From positions 1 through 45,151 of the forward strand of contig PBET01000015.1 of NCBI GenBank assembly GCA_002719815.1: DNA of 45,151 bases. The letters are read 5' to 3'. The stretch comes from Methanobacteriota archaeon. Lineage in GTDB: Archaea; Thermoplasmatota; Poseidoniia; Poseidoniales; Poseidoniaceae. Both the position numbers and the translations under genes were made by a program. The notes beneath the pieces were generated by a model. The model was not told the DNA's origin and searched no databases. It saw only the letters and a list, made by a program, of their open reading frames with translations. Shown here in pieces: positions 32,731 to 41,076 of the stretch (positions within the stretch are counted from its first letter, which is position 1; each line of letters starts with the position of its first letter).

Positions 32731-34537
32731 ATTTCCATAATCGATTTCCATCGCTCGTGGTCACAGTTGGGTACTTTGGCTCAAGAAGGACATCAACTAC
32801 GCAGGTATGGATGACAGAATTTCTTGCATACATCACTCGTACAGAGGTGCCAACCTTGCCCTTAAGGCAGGATTTCAACTGTTCAGCATTTGCAACACGT
32901 AAGGTGTCAATGGCAATGATTTCGTCACCTACTTGAAGAAGCTCGCGAACTGGGGAGTGTTGCATATGGCTCGTCACTTTCAGTTTGTTTCCTTGCAAGC
33001 GAAGATGGACACCAAGCCATCCCTGTGCAAAATTTTCCCAAACAACGCTTTCAGTACCGCCTTTTCGTTCGACATCATCCGAAGGTTTGTAGGTTAATGC
33101 AAACGTTGAGAATGCCTTCTCCAAGTCAAGATTGCCCGGCTCTTTGGTTAGATCATCAAGGAACGATCCAAGACGTCGACCACCAGGTAATGACGTCAGC
33201 GCCTTTCGAATATCGTTGTACTGAACACCTCTCATCGATTCATCTTCGACATGGATGTTGTGTTTCTCATACATGGTTTGCATTAAATCACATACACCTG
33301 TTGCACCTTTGGAACGTTTCCTTAATTCAGCATCCAAGGCAAACATTGCTAATTCACCTTCAAGGTAATACGAGATTTGCGTTTCTCTTGAGTGGGCATG
33401 GCTTCTATAGAGGTGAATCCACGCTTCATGGCTTGCTTCACAGAGCGCTTGACATGAAGAACCGCTTCGTGTATGGTGACGCTTGAGTTTGCGCTTCATA
33501 TCTGCAAAGTAATCATCTGGACTCCAAGCTCCTGCGCGTAAACAAAGGATGTCGCCAATCCATGAGGTTGCACCTTCAAACCACCAAAGGAGGTCTGTGT
33601 TGACTTCGCGTTGCAGATCGTAATCGAGGAATCGCTTTGGGCGTAGCCGTTTCACGTTCCATTGGTGGACGTATTCATGGCTAAACAGGCTAACAAGGTC
33701 TCTGTACTCTTCAACATGACCTGGGTGAAGCGCAGTACGAGGTACCATGGAGGTCTGTGAATTGGTGTGTTCAAGACCTCCTCGTCCACCATCGGTGAGG
33801 TGGAGGATGGTATGGTATGGTTCTTCGAGGGGTCCGAAAACAGCATGATGTTCCGCAATGATGCGTTTCATATCCTCAATGAACCGTTGGAGCATGACCT
33901 GATTTGGCGCATGACCTCCTGCATCCCAGTAATGCAGGGAGTGATGACGACCGTCAACGGTGAATTGATGAATCTCATTTTCATTGCACTCTGCAATGCC
34001 ATCGAGGAGCGCATCCCGATGTTCTGCAATAAATACGTGCAGACGGCCATCATCTCTTTTTTGCACATCTTGAAGTGCCAATTGCGTCGATACATTCCAT
34101 GCGGATGGTAAAATGAATTCGACTTGATGCGGCATGTTCATACGATTCATCGCAATTCCAGAAACAGGTAAGAACCACGTGAAAGGAGGCATGAGGTGAA
34201 GATGTGTTTCATCAAAATGGTTCGAACGTACAGTATTATCAACGCACAGAAGCAGATAACAAATTCGAACCGTTTCCACGGACTGTACGTCCTTGATGAC
34301 GATGGAATCCACTTCTTTTCGTACAACCTTGAGTGGATTTCCACGTTCATCATGTGCTTCCAAATGTGAGACGTGTTGAATTGGTTCACGTAGAAAGTAT
34401 GAACCTGGAACCCATCGAGGGAATGAAAGTTTCAGTGATGGTGATGTAAACGGAGCACTGACTTCGATTTCAACACGTAGTCGTTGGTTTCCCGGAGAGG
34501 TCGCTACGACTCGAAATACGACATCTGAAACTGTCAT
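32696..34537 (-). CDS. M61-family metallopeptidase with PDZ domain
   Basis: A 613-residue peptidase of the glycyl aminopeptidase family. The N-terminal beta-domain (1-170) has the family pattern FPRWVPGSYFLREP. The gluzincin catalytic domain has GGLEH at 253-257, zinc motif HEYVH at 287-291 and the third ligand E321 in WWFEGAT. A C-terminal PDZ domain (about 495-590) contains GWLGVHL and VGDEIIAIDTLRV. No signal peptide is seen, so it probably acts in the cytoplasm on peptides. The start overlaps the HEAT-repeat gene by 4 bp (ATGA), which indicates coupling. Bacterial homologues are usually secreted. Confidence 0.92.
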   Translation of the reverse strand: MTVSDVVFRVVATSPGNQRLRVEIEVSAPFTSPSLKLSFPRWVPGSYFLREPIQHVSHLEAHDERGNPLKVVRKEVDSIVIKDVQSVETVRICYLLLCVDNTVRSNHFDETHLHLMPPFTWFLPVSGIAMNRMNMPHQVEFILPSAWNVSTQLALQDVQKRDDGRLHVFIAEHRDALLDGIAECNENEIHQFTVDGRHHSLHYWDAGGHAPNQVMLQRFIEDMKRIIAEHHAVFGPLEEPYHTILHLTDGGRGGLEHTNSQTSMVPRTALHPGHVEEYRDLVSLFSHEYVHQWNVKRLRPKRFLDYDLQREVNTDLLWWFEGATSWIGDILCLRAGAWSPDDYFADMKRKLKRHHTRSGSSCQALCEASHEAWIHLYRSHAHSRETQISYYLEGELAMFALDAELRKRSKGATGVCDLMQTMYEKHNIHVEDESMRGVQYNDIRKALTSLPGGRRLGSFLDDLTKEPGNLDLEKAFSTFALTYKPSDDVERKGGTESVVWENFAQGWLGVHLRLQGNKLKVTSHMQHSPVRELLQVGDEIIAIDTLRVANAEQLKSCLKGKVGTSVRVMYARNSVIHTCVVDVLLEPKYPTVTTSDGNRLWKSTIRSRQADSA

Positions 34538-35544
34538 GAATCGTCGTTGGTGGAAGAAGTGTATAGGTTCTGTGCTGCACTCAGGACGAGTTCATCAGAA
34601 GAATTCTCGATCAAATCGACTGCAAGTTGTTGAATTGATGCTTCGTTTTGTCGATGCAACAAACGCTCCAACAATCGTGATTTGTCGATGCTATCAAGGC
34701 GTTCATCAAACAATACTTCTGTTCTTAATCGATCGCTTTTTTCGTCATTTCGGCCAACAAGCCATCGAGCGACGAGCGAGATTCCATTTCCATCGATGAG
34801 CATTCGAAGACGTTGGTCATCTGCTTCATGCACGAATTCTTTCAGCGTTTGAATGAGGAATCGTCGCTGTGCGTTCTCTTTGGAGGTCATCAAGTCAACG
34901 AAATTGGGTCGTGATTGTTGAAGCGCAATTGGAACTGCAAGTTTCCACAATGCCTCATCATGCTTGAGCGCTTCCTGAAGTTGTTGGTTGTGATCCTTGT
35001 CTAATTCGAGTGCTAAGAGCGACGTAGCTGCTTGCCTGCGAACATCCGGATGTTCATCGCTCAACATTGAAAGGAGTGCATCGGTATCGTCGCTCTCCAT
35101 TGCAGCAGCAGTTCGGATTGCATAGTCCTCTGATTGTTGAAATTGATGCAATTCATCCTCTGTAACTTCCTTGGTTACAATGAGTTGACGTACCGCTTTT
35201 CGGACGACGACACGATCCTCGCAATCGAGTAACAATCGAGAAAGTTGAGCGCTTAATGTCACGTTTTGAATGGATTCAAGGACGGATGCGACACATCGTT
35301 GGCCATCAAGCTCTCCTCGTTGAGCCAATTGCTCGAGCAGGTGAGGTGCGTGGAGAGGCGCCCATCGGCGATAGGCTTCAATGGCTTTGTTTCGAAACCA
35401 AACATCCTGATCTTCGAGCAATGGCGAGAATGCTTCGACGCTCTCGTAAGCATCAGCATCAAACAGGATTCGTACCGCTCGACGTCGTTGCCGAACATCC
35501 TTGTGTTTCAACTTCGCAATGGCGGACTGAATACTTGCAACCAT
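34534..35544 (-). CDS. HEAT-repeat protein
   Basis: A 336-residue all-helical protein made of HEAT-like repeats. Examples are KDVRQRRRAVRILFDADAY, DVWFRNKAIEAYRRW, DYAIRTAAAME and HPDVRRQAATSLLALE. The D-x-x-V/I-R-x-x-A pattern recurs about every 30-35 residues. Such solenoids act as protein-binding scaffolds. No catalytic motif is seen. The start ATG has GAGGTGG just upstream. It sits 9 bp after the PCMT-like gene and overlaps the M61 peptidase gene, so the three are probably co-expressed. Confidence 0.85.
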   Translation of the reverse strand: MVASIQSAIAKLKHKDVRQRRRAVRILFDADAYESVEAFSPLLEDQDVWFRNKAIEAYRRWAPLHAPHLLEQLAQRGELDGQRCVASVLESIQNVTLSAQLSRLLLDCEDRVVVRKAVRQLIVTKEVTEDELHQFQQSEDYAIRTAAAMESDDTDALLSMLSDEHPDVRRQAATSLLALELDKDHNQQLQEALKHDEALWKLAVPIALQQSRPNFVDLMTSKENAQRRFLIQTLKEFVHEADDQRLRMLIDGNGISLVARWLVGRNDEKSDRLRTEVLFDERLDSIDKSRLLERLLHRQNEASIQQLAVDLIENSSDELVLSAAQNLYTSSTNDDS

Positions 35545-35553
35545 TGGCCCACC

Positions 35554-36498
35554 TCATGGTCTGAACTCATCGAAATCAAAATCATGATGTTCTTCGTTCT
35601 CGATATCACCAGGACGGGCAAGTGTTGGTGCAAACATCAACTGAATCATTGGCCATAGGTGGATAAAATTCTGCAAATGGCCGGTAATGAATGCTTCCAG
35701 CTCACCTTCTTGAGGATCCTGCATCAATCGTAATTCATCAGCGATGTTACCAAGTTGTTGGAGTTCTTCAGGTTCACAGAGATCCATCTCGTGACATGTT
35801 TCAATAAGTGTTTCAAGAAGGTCAGCAATTTCAATCGCAGAAAGTGGCTTTGGTTCACTTTCAAGAATATCAACAGGCCCGAACGAGACCGGTCCAAGCG
35901 ATGTTGGATGCAATTCACCAAGTTGGCGTTCCATTTTCATTAATTCTTGATGGTGACTTTCGCCGATGGGTGCGAGAACAAAACCACCCTCGACAATACG
36001 TTCCTCCATCCAGTTTGGTATTGATTCGATGCTTCCAGTAATTAACACTCGATTCAGTTCACCCGGCAACTCAATTGGTGCAACCTCAATTGATTCAACT
36101 TGGCGAAGGTCAACGGTGGGCCATCCTGCAAGTGCATTTGCAGTATGACGGACAATTTCGTGCGAAGGGTCGATGAGAACGACCCGTCCATCTTCGCCGA
36201 TAATGCTTGCAATCAGCGCAGCTATGTAACCTCCCTTCGAACCTACAACAAGGACTTCTTGACCTTGATGCAATTCCAAATGATGAAGTAAGGTGACGAT
36301 CATATGCGGTGCTGAAATTGTCTTCACTCCACCGTTTTCCGTTTCCATGAAGACGACTGGTCGGTCATGAAAAAAGCCATTGAAATCATAGGTTGTAAAC
36401 TGCTCAAGATGGAGGCTGCACATTGCTTCTCGGACCGTTTGAGGGACTTCGATTCCCGATTTAGAAATCCGGTCGAGAAGTGACCTCATCTCCTCCAT
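35554..36498 (-). CDS. Protein-L-isoaspartate methyltransferase-like protein
   Basis: A 314-residue protein. Residues 1-200 follow the PCMT plan: VPQTVREAMCSLH at the N-terminus, TISAPHMIVTLLHHLEL, and the SAM-binding region VLVVGSKGGYIAALIASII, then GRVVLIDP. In PCMT the SAM motif is usually EIGTGSGY; here it is VVGSKGGY, so the acid is lost and Thr-Gly is changed. It may have altered activity. Residues 210-314 are an acidic helical extension not found in the basic enzyme. In-frame ATGs at 36522 and 36489 are alternatives; 36498 has GGTGAGG a few bases before it. Confidence 0.75.
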   Translation of the reverse strand: MEEMRSLLDRISKSGIEVPQTVREAMCSLHLEQFTTYDFNGFFHDRPVVFMETENGGVKTISAPHMIVTLLHHLELHQGQEVLVVGSKGGYIAALIASIIGEDGRVVLIDPSHEIVRHTANALAGWPTVDLRQVESIEVAPIELPGELNRVLITGSIESIPNWMEERIVEGGFVLAPIGESHHQELMKMERQLGELHPTSLGPVSFGPVDILESEPKPLSAIEIADLLETLIETCHEMDLCEPEELQQLGNIADELRLMQDPQEGELEAFITGHLQNFIHLWPMIQLMFAPTLARPGDIENEEHHDFDFDEFRP

Positions 36499-36537
36499 AG
36501 TTCCCTCACCCCATCGACTCATAAAAACATGAGCGAA

Positions 36538-37404
36538 TCACGAAATATCATCTTGAATGCGTTTCAAAATCTCTTCAGGAGGCTCGTTCGCATCGAGTTC
36601 AGGTTCATGATATTCGTTCGAGTCCTCATCGTGTATGTTCTCCTTTATTCGATTGATAAGGCCAACGAAGGATTCGGTTTGATAGGATTCGGTCTGATCC
36701 ATGTCCGCTTCCATTGTCTCGACAATAATCCGTGCTTGTTCTGGCGTCAATCGAACATCGGTCATCGACGAGAACATATCATCCATCAAGATGCCTTCGA
36801 TCTTCGTCAAATGCTCCGAAATGGTTGCTCGTGCAAGTCCGAGTTGTTCTGCAAGTTCGGTAATTTTTATCCGTTTAGGAATGTCATAGTAGCCACGATC
36901 GTAGGCAAATTTTGCCAACTTGAGTTGCTTTTCGGTCAGGACCGATTCGTGGTTTTGTGGCGTTAATTTGAGCGTTCGTGCACTTGTACGATCGGGTTTT
37001 GCCATGAGTCGAAGAACACCAGAAAGCAAACGCAACTTGATGGAGGACCCTTGCAGAATGTATGTCAATCCTTCCTCATTGAGTTTCGAGCCAGCTACTG
37101 CATAGGTTCCGTTCGTGCGAGCGTTGAGTATGGGTAATGGATGCACAACGCGACAAATGACCAAGCATCCTTCATCCGGATTCTCAGAGGTTTGAACCAC
37201 CTCCAACACATCGAGCGAGTCAATGGTATCGAGGTCTCCAACTGTCTTGCCTTGCCGGAAGTGTATCTTGAACAAACAGCGTATATCCTTGGGAACTCGC
37301 TTGATGTACGATAGGAACTCAATTCGTTGTGCAATGTCTAAAACAGAATCAATACCAACGGCACTCAAACGGTCGGCTCGCCAGAAAAACGTAACCTCCC
37401 GCAT
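36538..37404 (-). CDS. HTH_10 (bacterio-opsin-activator type) transcriptional regulator
   Basis: A 288-residue regulator. The N-terminal 1-150 is a sensory-like alpha/beta domain not tied to a known ligand. Residues about 155-205 are the HTH_10 domain, LTEKQLKLAKFAYDRGYYDIP then ELAEQLGLARATISEHL, as in haloarchaeal Bat proteins. An acidic C-terminal tail (about 235-288) follows. It is probably leaderless: CTTATTTC lies 24 bp upstream of the ATG. An inverted repeat between the TATA box and the start may allow autoregulation. It heads the block with PCMT-like, HEAT and M61 genes. Confidence 0.85.
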   Translation of the reverse strand: MREVTFFWRADRLSAVGIDSVLDIAQRIEFLSYIKRVPKDIRCLFKIHFRQGKTVGDLDTIDSLDVLEVVQTSENPDEGCLVICRVVHPLPILNARTNGTYAVAGSKLNEEGLTYILQGSSIKLRLLSGVLRLMAKPDRTSARTLKLTPQNHESVLTEKQLKLAKFAYDRGYYDIPKRIKITELAEQLGLARATISEHLTKIEGILMDDMFSSMTDVRLTPEQARIIVETMEADMDQTESYQTESFVGLINRIKENIHDEDSNEYHEPELDANEPPEEILKRIQDDIS

Positions 37405-37408
37405 GGTT

Positions 37409-37435
37409 TGGGCTCAACGCCCATCGAAATAAGTG
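37409..37435 (-). promoter_or_regulatory. Promoter and inverted repeat of the HTH_10 gene
   Basis: TGGGC (37409-37413) and GCCCA (37419-37423) form a perfect inverted repeat with a 5-nt centre. It lies between the start codon at 37404 and the TATA-like CACTTATTTCG (minus strand, 37435-37425). A protein bound there would cover the transcription start. Confidence 0.4.
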
Positions 37436-37449
37436 AATCGTCGTTCGGT

Positions 37450-38082
37450 TTACCTCATTTCCAGCCATCCAAGGAAAGTCGCAATCGGTAGGAAGATGGC
37501 CAGAAGCATGTTGACCTTCTTACGTTGATTTCGTAAACGTTCAGGTAATTCTGGTGAGATTTCAATCGCAGATGTGTATCTTGATTGTCTGGTTTTTGGG
37601 AATTGTTGATCGAGAACCGAGAGGACCTGAGCACGCAATTCAGGTTGACGACTTGCATGCACCCCTCGTCCAACCATGTATCGGACAGGAAACTCATCGG
37701 CAAGAGGTGTTGTGACATTGAGAATCTGCTCAACTCGGCTTGAATCGTGAAGATCGATACGGACAGTTCTGCCATCGCTTCGAACATGGCTGAGAATCCT
37801 CCACTTGCCTTGCCCTTCATCCATGCCTTCTAGGGCCTCCATTGTGCGTTGAATTGGAGGAATTGCGGAAGCGACCGGCCGTTCTCTTCTTGCAAGAAAT
37901 GGGCCGAGAAGAATGCCACCAACCATTGGGAAAAATGTGATCAAGTAGACAATTCGCATGAGTTCATCGGGACTTGTTAAAGCAGAAACAAGTGCCAGAC
38001 TGAATCCAAAATACAAGCCAAGAAAAGCACCTGCCTGAATGCCGAGCCACAAACCAACTGGTTCGGTTGATGTCTCCGCCAT
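37450..38082 (-). CDS. Membrane protein of unknown function
   Basis: A 210-residue protein with two N-terminal membrane helices (about 10-35 and 42-62). A soluble alpha/beta domain (about 75-185) contains GKWRILSHVRSDGRTVRIDLHD and FPVRYMVGRGVHASRQPELRAQV. One C-terminal helix (about 190-207) follows. The family is not recognised. The next gene on this strand starts 45 bp downstream. It is divergent from the DUF2085 gene at 38159. Confidence 0.7.
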   Translation of the reverse strand: MAETSTEPVGLWLGIQAGAFLGLYFGFSLALVSALTSPDELMRIVYLITFFPMVGGILLGPFLARRERPVASAIPPIQRTMEALEGMDEGQGKWRILSHVRSDGRTVRIDLHDSSRVEQILNVTTPLADEFPVRYMVGRGVHASRQPELRAQVLSVLDQQFPKTRQSRYTSAIEISPELPERLRNQRKKVNMLLAIFLPIATFLGWLEMR

Positions 38083-38130
38083 GCTTCAACCATGCAACAA
38101 CACGAAAAGAAACCGTCGATGAACCAAGAA

Positions 38131-38137
38131 TTAAATG
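38131..38137 (+). promoter_or_regulatory. TATA element of the DUF2085 gene
   Basis: TTAAATG is centred about 26 bp upstream of ATG 38159. This is the distance for a leaderless archaeal transcript and favours 38159 over the in-frame ATG 38135, which would lie too close to the TATA box. Confidence 0.45.
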
Positions 38138-38158
38138 ATTCAATTCGATAGAAGCGAT

Positions 38159-38854
38159 ATGGAACGAAACGGTCTTGCGTCACGAAGACGAGACCAGAAG
38201 GTTGGACGATGGGTTGGCGGAATCAGTTTCTTCTTTCTTGTGTCGTTTTTTCTTGCTCCTGCACTCGCCGAATCTGGAACGATTGTCGAACTATCAGGTC
38301 GAGCGAATATGCTGGACTATCACAAAGAAAACGACCAAAATTTCACTTGGACTGAATTAAATTTCTACAGTGCAGCCATCTATGCATTCGGTGATTTGAA
38401 TTGCCACAACAAACATGAACGGTCATGGTCCATAAATGGAAACCAAATGCCTGTTTGCGTTCGGGATCTTGGTATTTTTGCCGGCCTGGCCCTCGGAGGC
38501 TTCGTCTATTCACGCTATGGTGTGAATCGATGGACGGTTCGTGATACGTTTCTTTCGATTCTACCAGATGCGAAATTGAAACCAATTTATCAATCGAATC
38601 GTCGAACCATGGCATTTGTTTTGATTGGACTGGTTTGTGTTGTCCCGATGGCATTGGATGGCTTTACACAACTTCTGACAGACCGTGAATCAACAGCGTT
38701 CCTCCGACTCGCAACAGGTCTTCCCTTTGGATTTGGACTAGGGCTCTTTTTTGCGGCCGCGTACAGTGCCAGACCAACCAAGTTTACTGGTCCAAGCCAG
38801 GTAAAGTTGCCAGGAAATGTGCGATTCCAACGCCCAACTCAGGAAGAGGAATGA
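38159..38854 (+). CDS. DUF2085 membrane protein
   Basis: A 231-residue protein. A signal-anchor-like helix at 19-38 ends in Ala. Next is the DUF2085 signature CHNKHERSWSINGNQMPVCVRDLGI (82-106), with two Cys that may bind metal, and an adjacent helix (FAGLALGGFVYS). Two further membrane helices lie at about 158-175 and 190-205. In the family the motif normally reads CHQxxxRS...CxRCxG; here the second Cys of the latter pair is Asp (CVRDLG). Function is unknown. The end overlaps thymidylate kinase by 16 bp, tail to tail. Confidence 0.75.
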   Translation: MERNGLASRRRDQKVGRWVGGISFFFLVSFFLAPALAESGTIVELSGRANMLDYHKENDQNFTWTELNFYSAAIYAFGDLNCHNKHERSWSINGNQMPVCVRDLGIFAGLALGGFVYSRYGVNRWTVRDTFLSILPDAKLKPIYQSNRRTMAFVLIGLVCVVPMALDGFTQLLTDRESTAFLRLATGLPFGFGLGLFFAAAYSARPTKFTGPSQVKLPGNVRFQRPTQEEE

Positions 38855-40191
38855 TCGGGCGGAGGCATGGACCACCATACCAGTAATTGCTCAGCATTTT
38901 CAGGTACTGGACAATTCTCATGACCGCTCGTTAAGATTCGTAGTCGTTCGATTGTATTCTCGACGGCTTTCTTGAGTTGAGCATTGCTGTTGGCGAGAAT
39001 TTCTTGCAGTGCTTTTTCCCAGGGTGTTTCTAGGTTGTTTTTCCTCCATGTTGAAAGAGCGACACGGAACGGCCACATGGCGAGTGTTAAGCGAGCAAAC
39101 CCAATCCAAGCATCTCGAAGTTTGAACACTTGGCCCTCGGCAAAAGGGATGTGGTTTTGTTGACGATGAATCCAATTTCCCTCTTCCAGCCACTTCACGA
39201 GGCGTTGCGTGTGTCGTTGCGTTACCATGCGATGCGGACCCAGAGATTTGTGCAAACGTGGGATTTCGCAGGAACCGGCCATGAGTGAAAGTGTACCCAA
39301 TATTGACCAACTTGATCGAGCAAGTGGATTGCTCGGAACATCGGATTGTCGTGCTTGGTTGGAATCCCATTCATCTTCAGCGGTTTGCATCCATTGAGCC
39401 GGAGAACGTCCACTCAACCATCCAATGTGGACTGAAGTCCGTTCCATTGGAGCGCCTGGCAATCGAGTTTGTTGCTGAACATCGTGGGACAGTTTCTCGA
39501 GTAAGTATCTGTCAACTTTATCTTCATCAACGTTGAGTGGTGCTGGCCTTCGATTGAAAAACGAACGTAGTTCTTTACGCAGTTTTTGACGTAATTCATC
39601 CAATCCCCCCTCGTTGAGAATTGGTCCAACAACACAGCATTTGTCGAAGGGAGGTGCAACTGCGACTGTTCCAGTAAAGAGGTCATGAAATCCCTTGCGA
39701 ATGGTTTTCTGAATTTCAGGCGTTTCAAAATATTCTTGCTTGTCGGAACTCATTCGCAAGGTTGCATGTTTGATGCGATCGATGGCGCGATCTGGATCGC
39801 AATCGATCCAAAACACAAGATCGGGGATCATTGAAGCCGAATTCACCTGACAAACGGTATCGATTCCTAAATCGCCAACAACACCTTGGTAGATGATCGA
39901 AGAATGGATGTTGCGATCTGAGACAACCACTTCTCCACGCTCCAATCGAGGTTTAATCCATGTATGGGAATGATCAAGTCGGTCGGCAGCAAAGAGTCCC
40001 GCTTCCTGTAGTGGCGTCTTATCTCCAAGTTTGACGGCTTCGAGAGCAAGTTTACCGAGATCACTGTGGCGACGAGGCTCGTGTGTGCGATGGACTTCTC
40101 GAAAGGGGTAGTTGGTCAGCAATTCGCTGAGAATCCGAACGGCTTCACCTTTACCAGAGCCATCTCCACCTTCAACGGTGATGAGGTACAT
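38839..40191 (-). CDS. tmk: Thymidylate kinase fused to an extra C-terminal domain
   Basis: A 450-residue protein. Residues 1-215 resemble dTMP kinase, which makes dTDP: EGGDGSGKG P-loop (7-15), RTHEP, GLFAADRLDHSHTWIKPRL, SDRNIHSSIIYQG and a LID-like RMSSDKQEYFETPEIQ. The P-loop Ser/Thr that follows the lysine is Gly15, unlike active kinases, so activity is uncertain. Residues about 235-450 are an additional domain with a winged-helix-like stretch (QRLVKWLEEGNWIHRQ) and Trp-rich helices that I do not recognise. Ordinary dTMP kinases are near 210 residues. A TAATG overlap with the upstream gene and GAGGTGGAG before it indicate coupled translation. Confidence 0.82.
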   Translation of the reverse strand: MYLITVEGGDGSGKGEAVRILSELLTNYPFREVHRTHEPRRHSDLGKLALEAVKLGDKTPLQEAGLFAADRLDHSHTWIKPRLERGEVVVSDRNIHSSIIYQGVVGDLGIDTVCQVNSASMIPDLVFWIDCDPDRAIDRIKHATLRMSSDKQEYFETPEIQKTIRKGFHDLFTGTVAVAPPFDKCCVVGPILNEGGLDELRQKLRKELRSFFNRRPAPLNVDEDKVDRYLLEKLSHDVQQQTRLPGAPMERTSVHIGWLSGRSPAQWMQTAEDEWDSNQARQSDVPSNPLARSSWSILGTLSLMAGSCEIPRLHKSLGPHRMVTQRHTQRLVKWLEEGNWIHRQQNHIPFAEGQVFKLRDAWIGFARLTLAMWPFRVALSTWRKNNLETPWEKALQEILANSNAQLKKAVENTIERLRILTSGHENCPVPENAEQLLVWWSMPPPDHSSS

Positions 40192-41009
40192 TACTCCACC
40201 TCTGTTTCCTGGAATTCATCTCGTGCGAAAATCAACAATCCCATTCCGCAGAGAATGAGGAATGGTCCAAAGACGATGAAACCACGACTAAACAACGCAA
40301 ATCCTGCGAGATATTGTGTACGTCGGTAATTGGTGGCTCGTCGTGCATTGATAGCTGCATTCAAGCCGATGATACCAGCAAGAATGGTCACAAGGGCAAT
40401 TCCCGTTGAAAGGGCCACGGCGTTTTGAAGCGACCATCCAGAGGTGGATAGCGTCAAGTCTTCTTTGAGAAGCTCGTCTCCTTTACTGAGCGTAAACGGG
40501 GCCTGTGTTGCACTATCCGGGGCAAAGGTACGTTCAATTGTGCTATAGTTTTCAAACGTAACTCTCAGCACATGCTCTTTTGAAACAACGTTTTGAAATT
40601 CATAGTATCCGTAGGAATTGGTTTCTACCTTCTGAATGGATTGTTTTGTTTGGGCGTTGATCAAATCCATGGAAACGCCTTCGATTGCTTCACCTGTTTC
40701 GGCTTCGAGAACGATACCATACACATCGATGACATCTTCACCTGCTGACTGATCGAGCAATTCGGATGGATTTCCTTGAAGCAGAAGCAATCCAGTGATG
40801 ATCCCTAATACGCTTCCAATGAAGATAAGTGAGGATGCAAGTGCAAGAAGACCATTTTGCTCCTCGATCAAGAGTAATGATTCACCTTCTGTGGTCGAGT
40901 TCGTGATTTCCGAGGCTTGAACCACGAGTTCTTCTTCCTCCACGGGTTCTGGATGTAATTGTTGACGAACACGTGCACGCAAGGCCTCACGTCGTTCATT
41001 TATGTCCAT
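40191..41009 (-). CDS. Membrane protein with carboxypeptidase-regulatory-like domain
   Basis: A 272-residue protein. A charged cytoplasmic N-terminus (1-50) is followed by a membrane helix (about 54-78). A beta-sandwich domain (about 92-165) has YGIVLEAETGEAIEGVSMDL, then YGYYEFQNVVSKEHVLRVTFENY, the pattern of CarboxypepD_reg domains. Two or three C-terminal helices (about 195-218 and 240-262) follow. The sandwich probably faces outside. The gene overlaps tmk by one base (TAATG), so the two are co-translated, although no functional link is known. Confidence 0.78.
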   Translation of the reverse strand: MDINERREALRARVRQQLHPEPVEEEELVVQASEITNSTTEGESLLLIEEQNGLLALASSLIFIGSVLGIITGLLLLQGNPSELLDQSAGEDVIDVYGIVLEAETGEAIEGVSMDLINAQTKQSIQKVETNSYGYYEFQNVVSKEHVLRVTFENYSTIERTFAPDSATQAPFTLSKGDELLKEDLTLSTSGWSLQNAVALSTGIALVTILAGIIGLNAAINARRATNYRRTQYLAGFALFSRGFIVFGPFLILCGMGLLIFARDEFQETEVE

Positions 41010-41076
41010 ACTTCATCCACTCAAACTCGGATGTGCGCGAAAAACGTACCTTCCGTGTGTATCCGCGCACGCAGCC

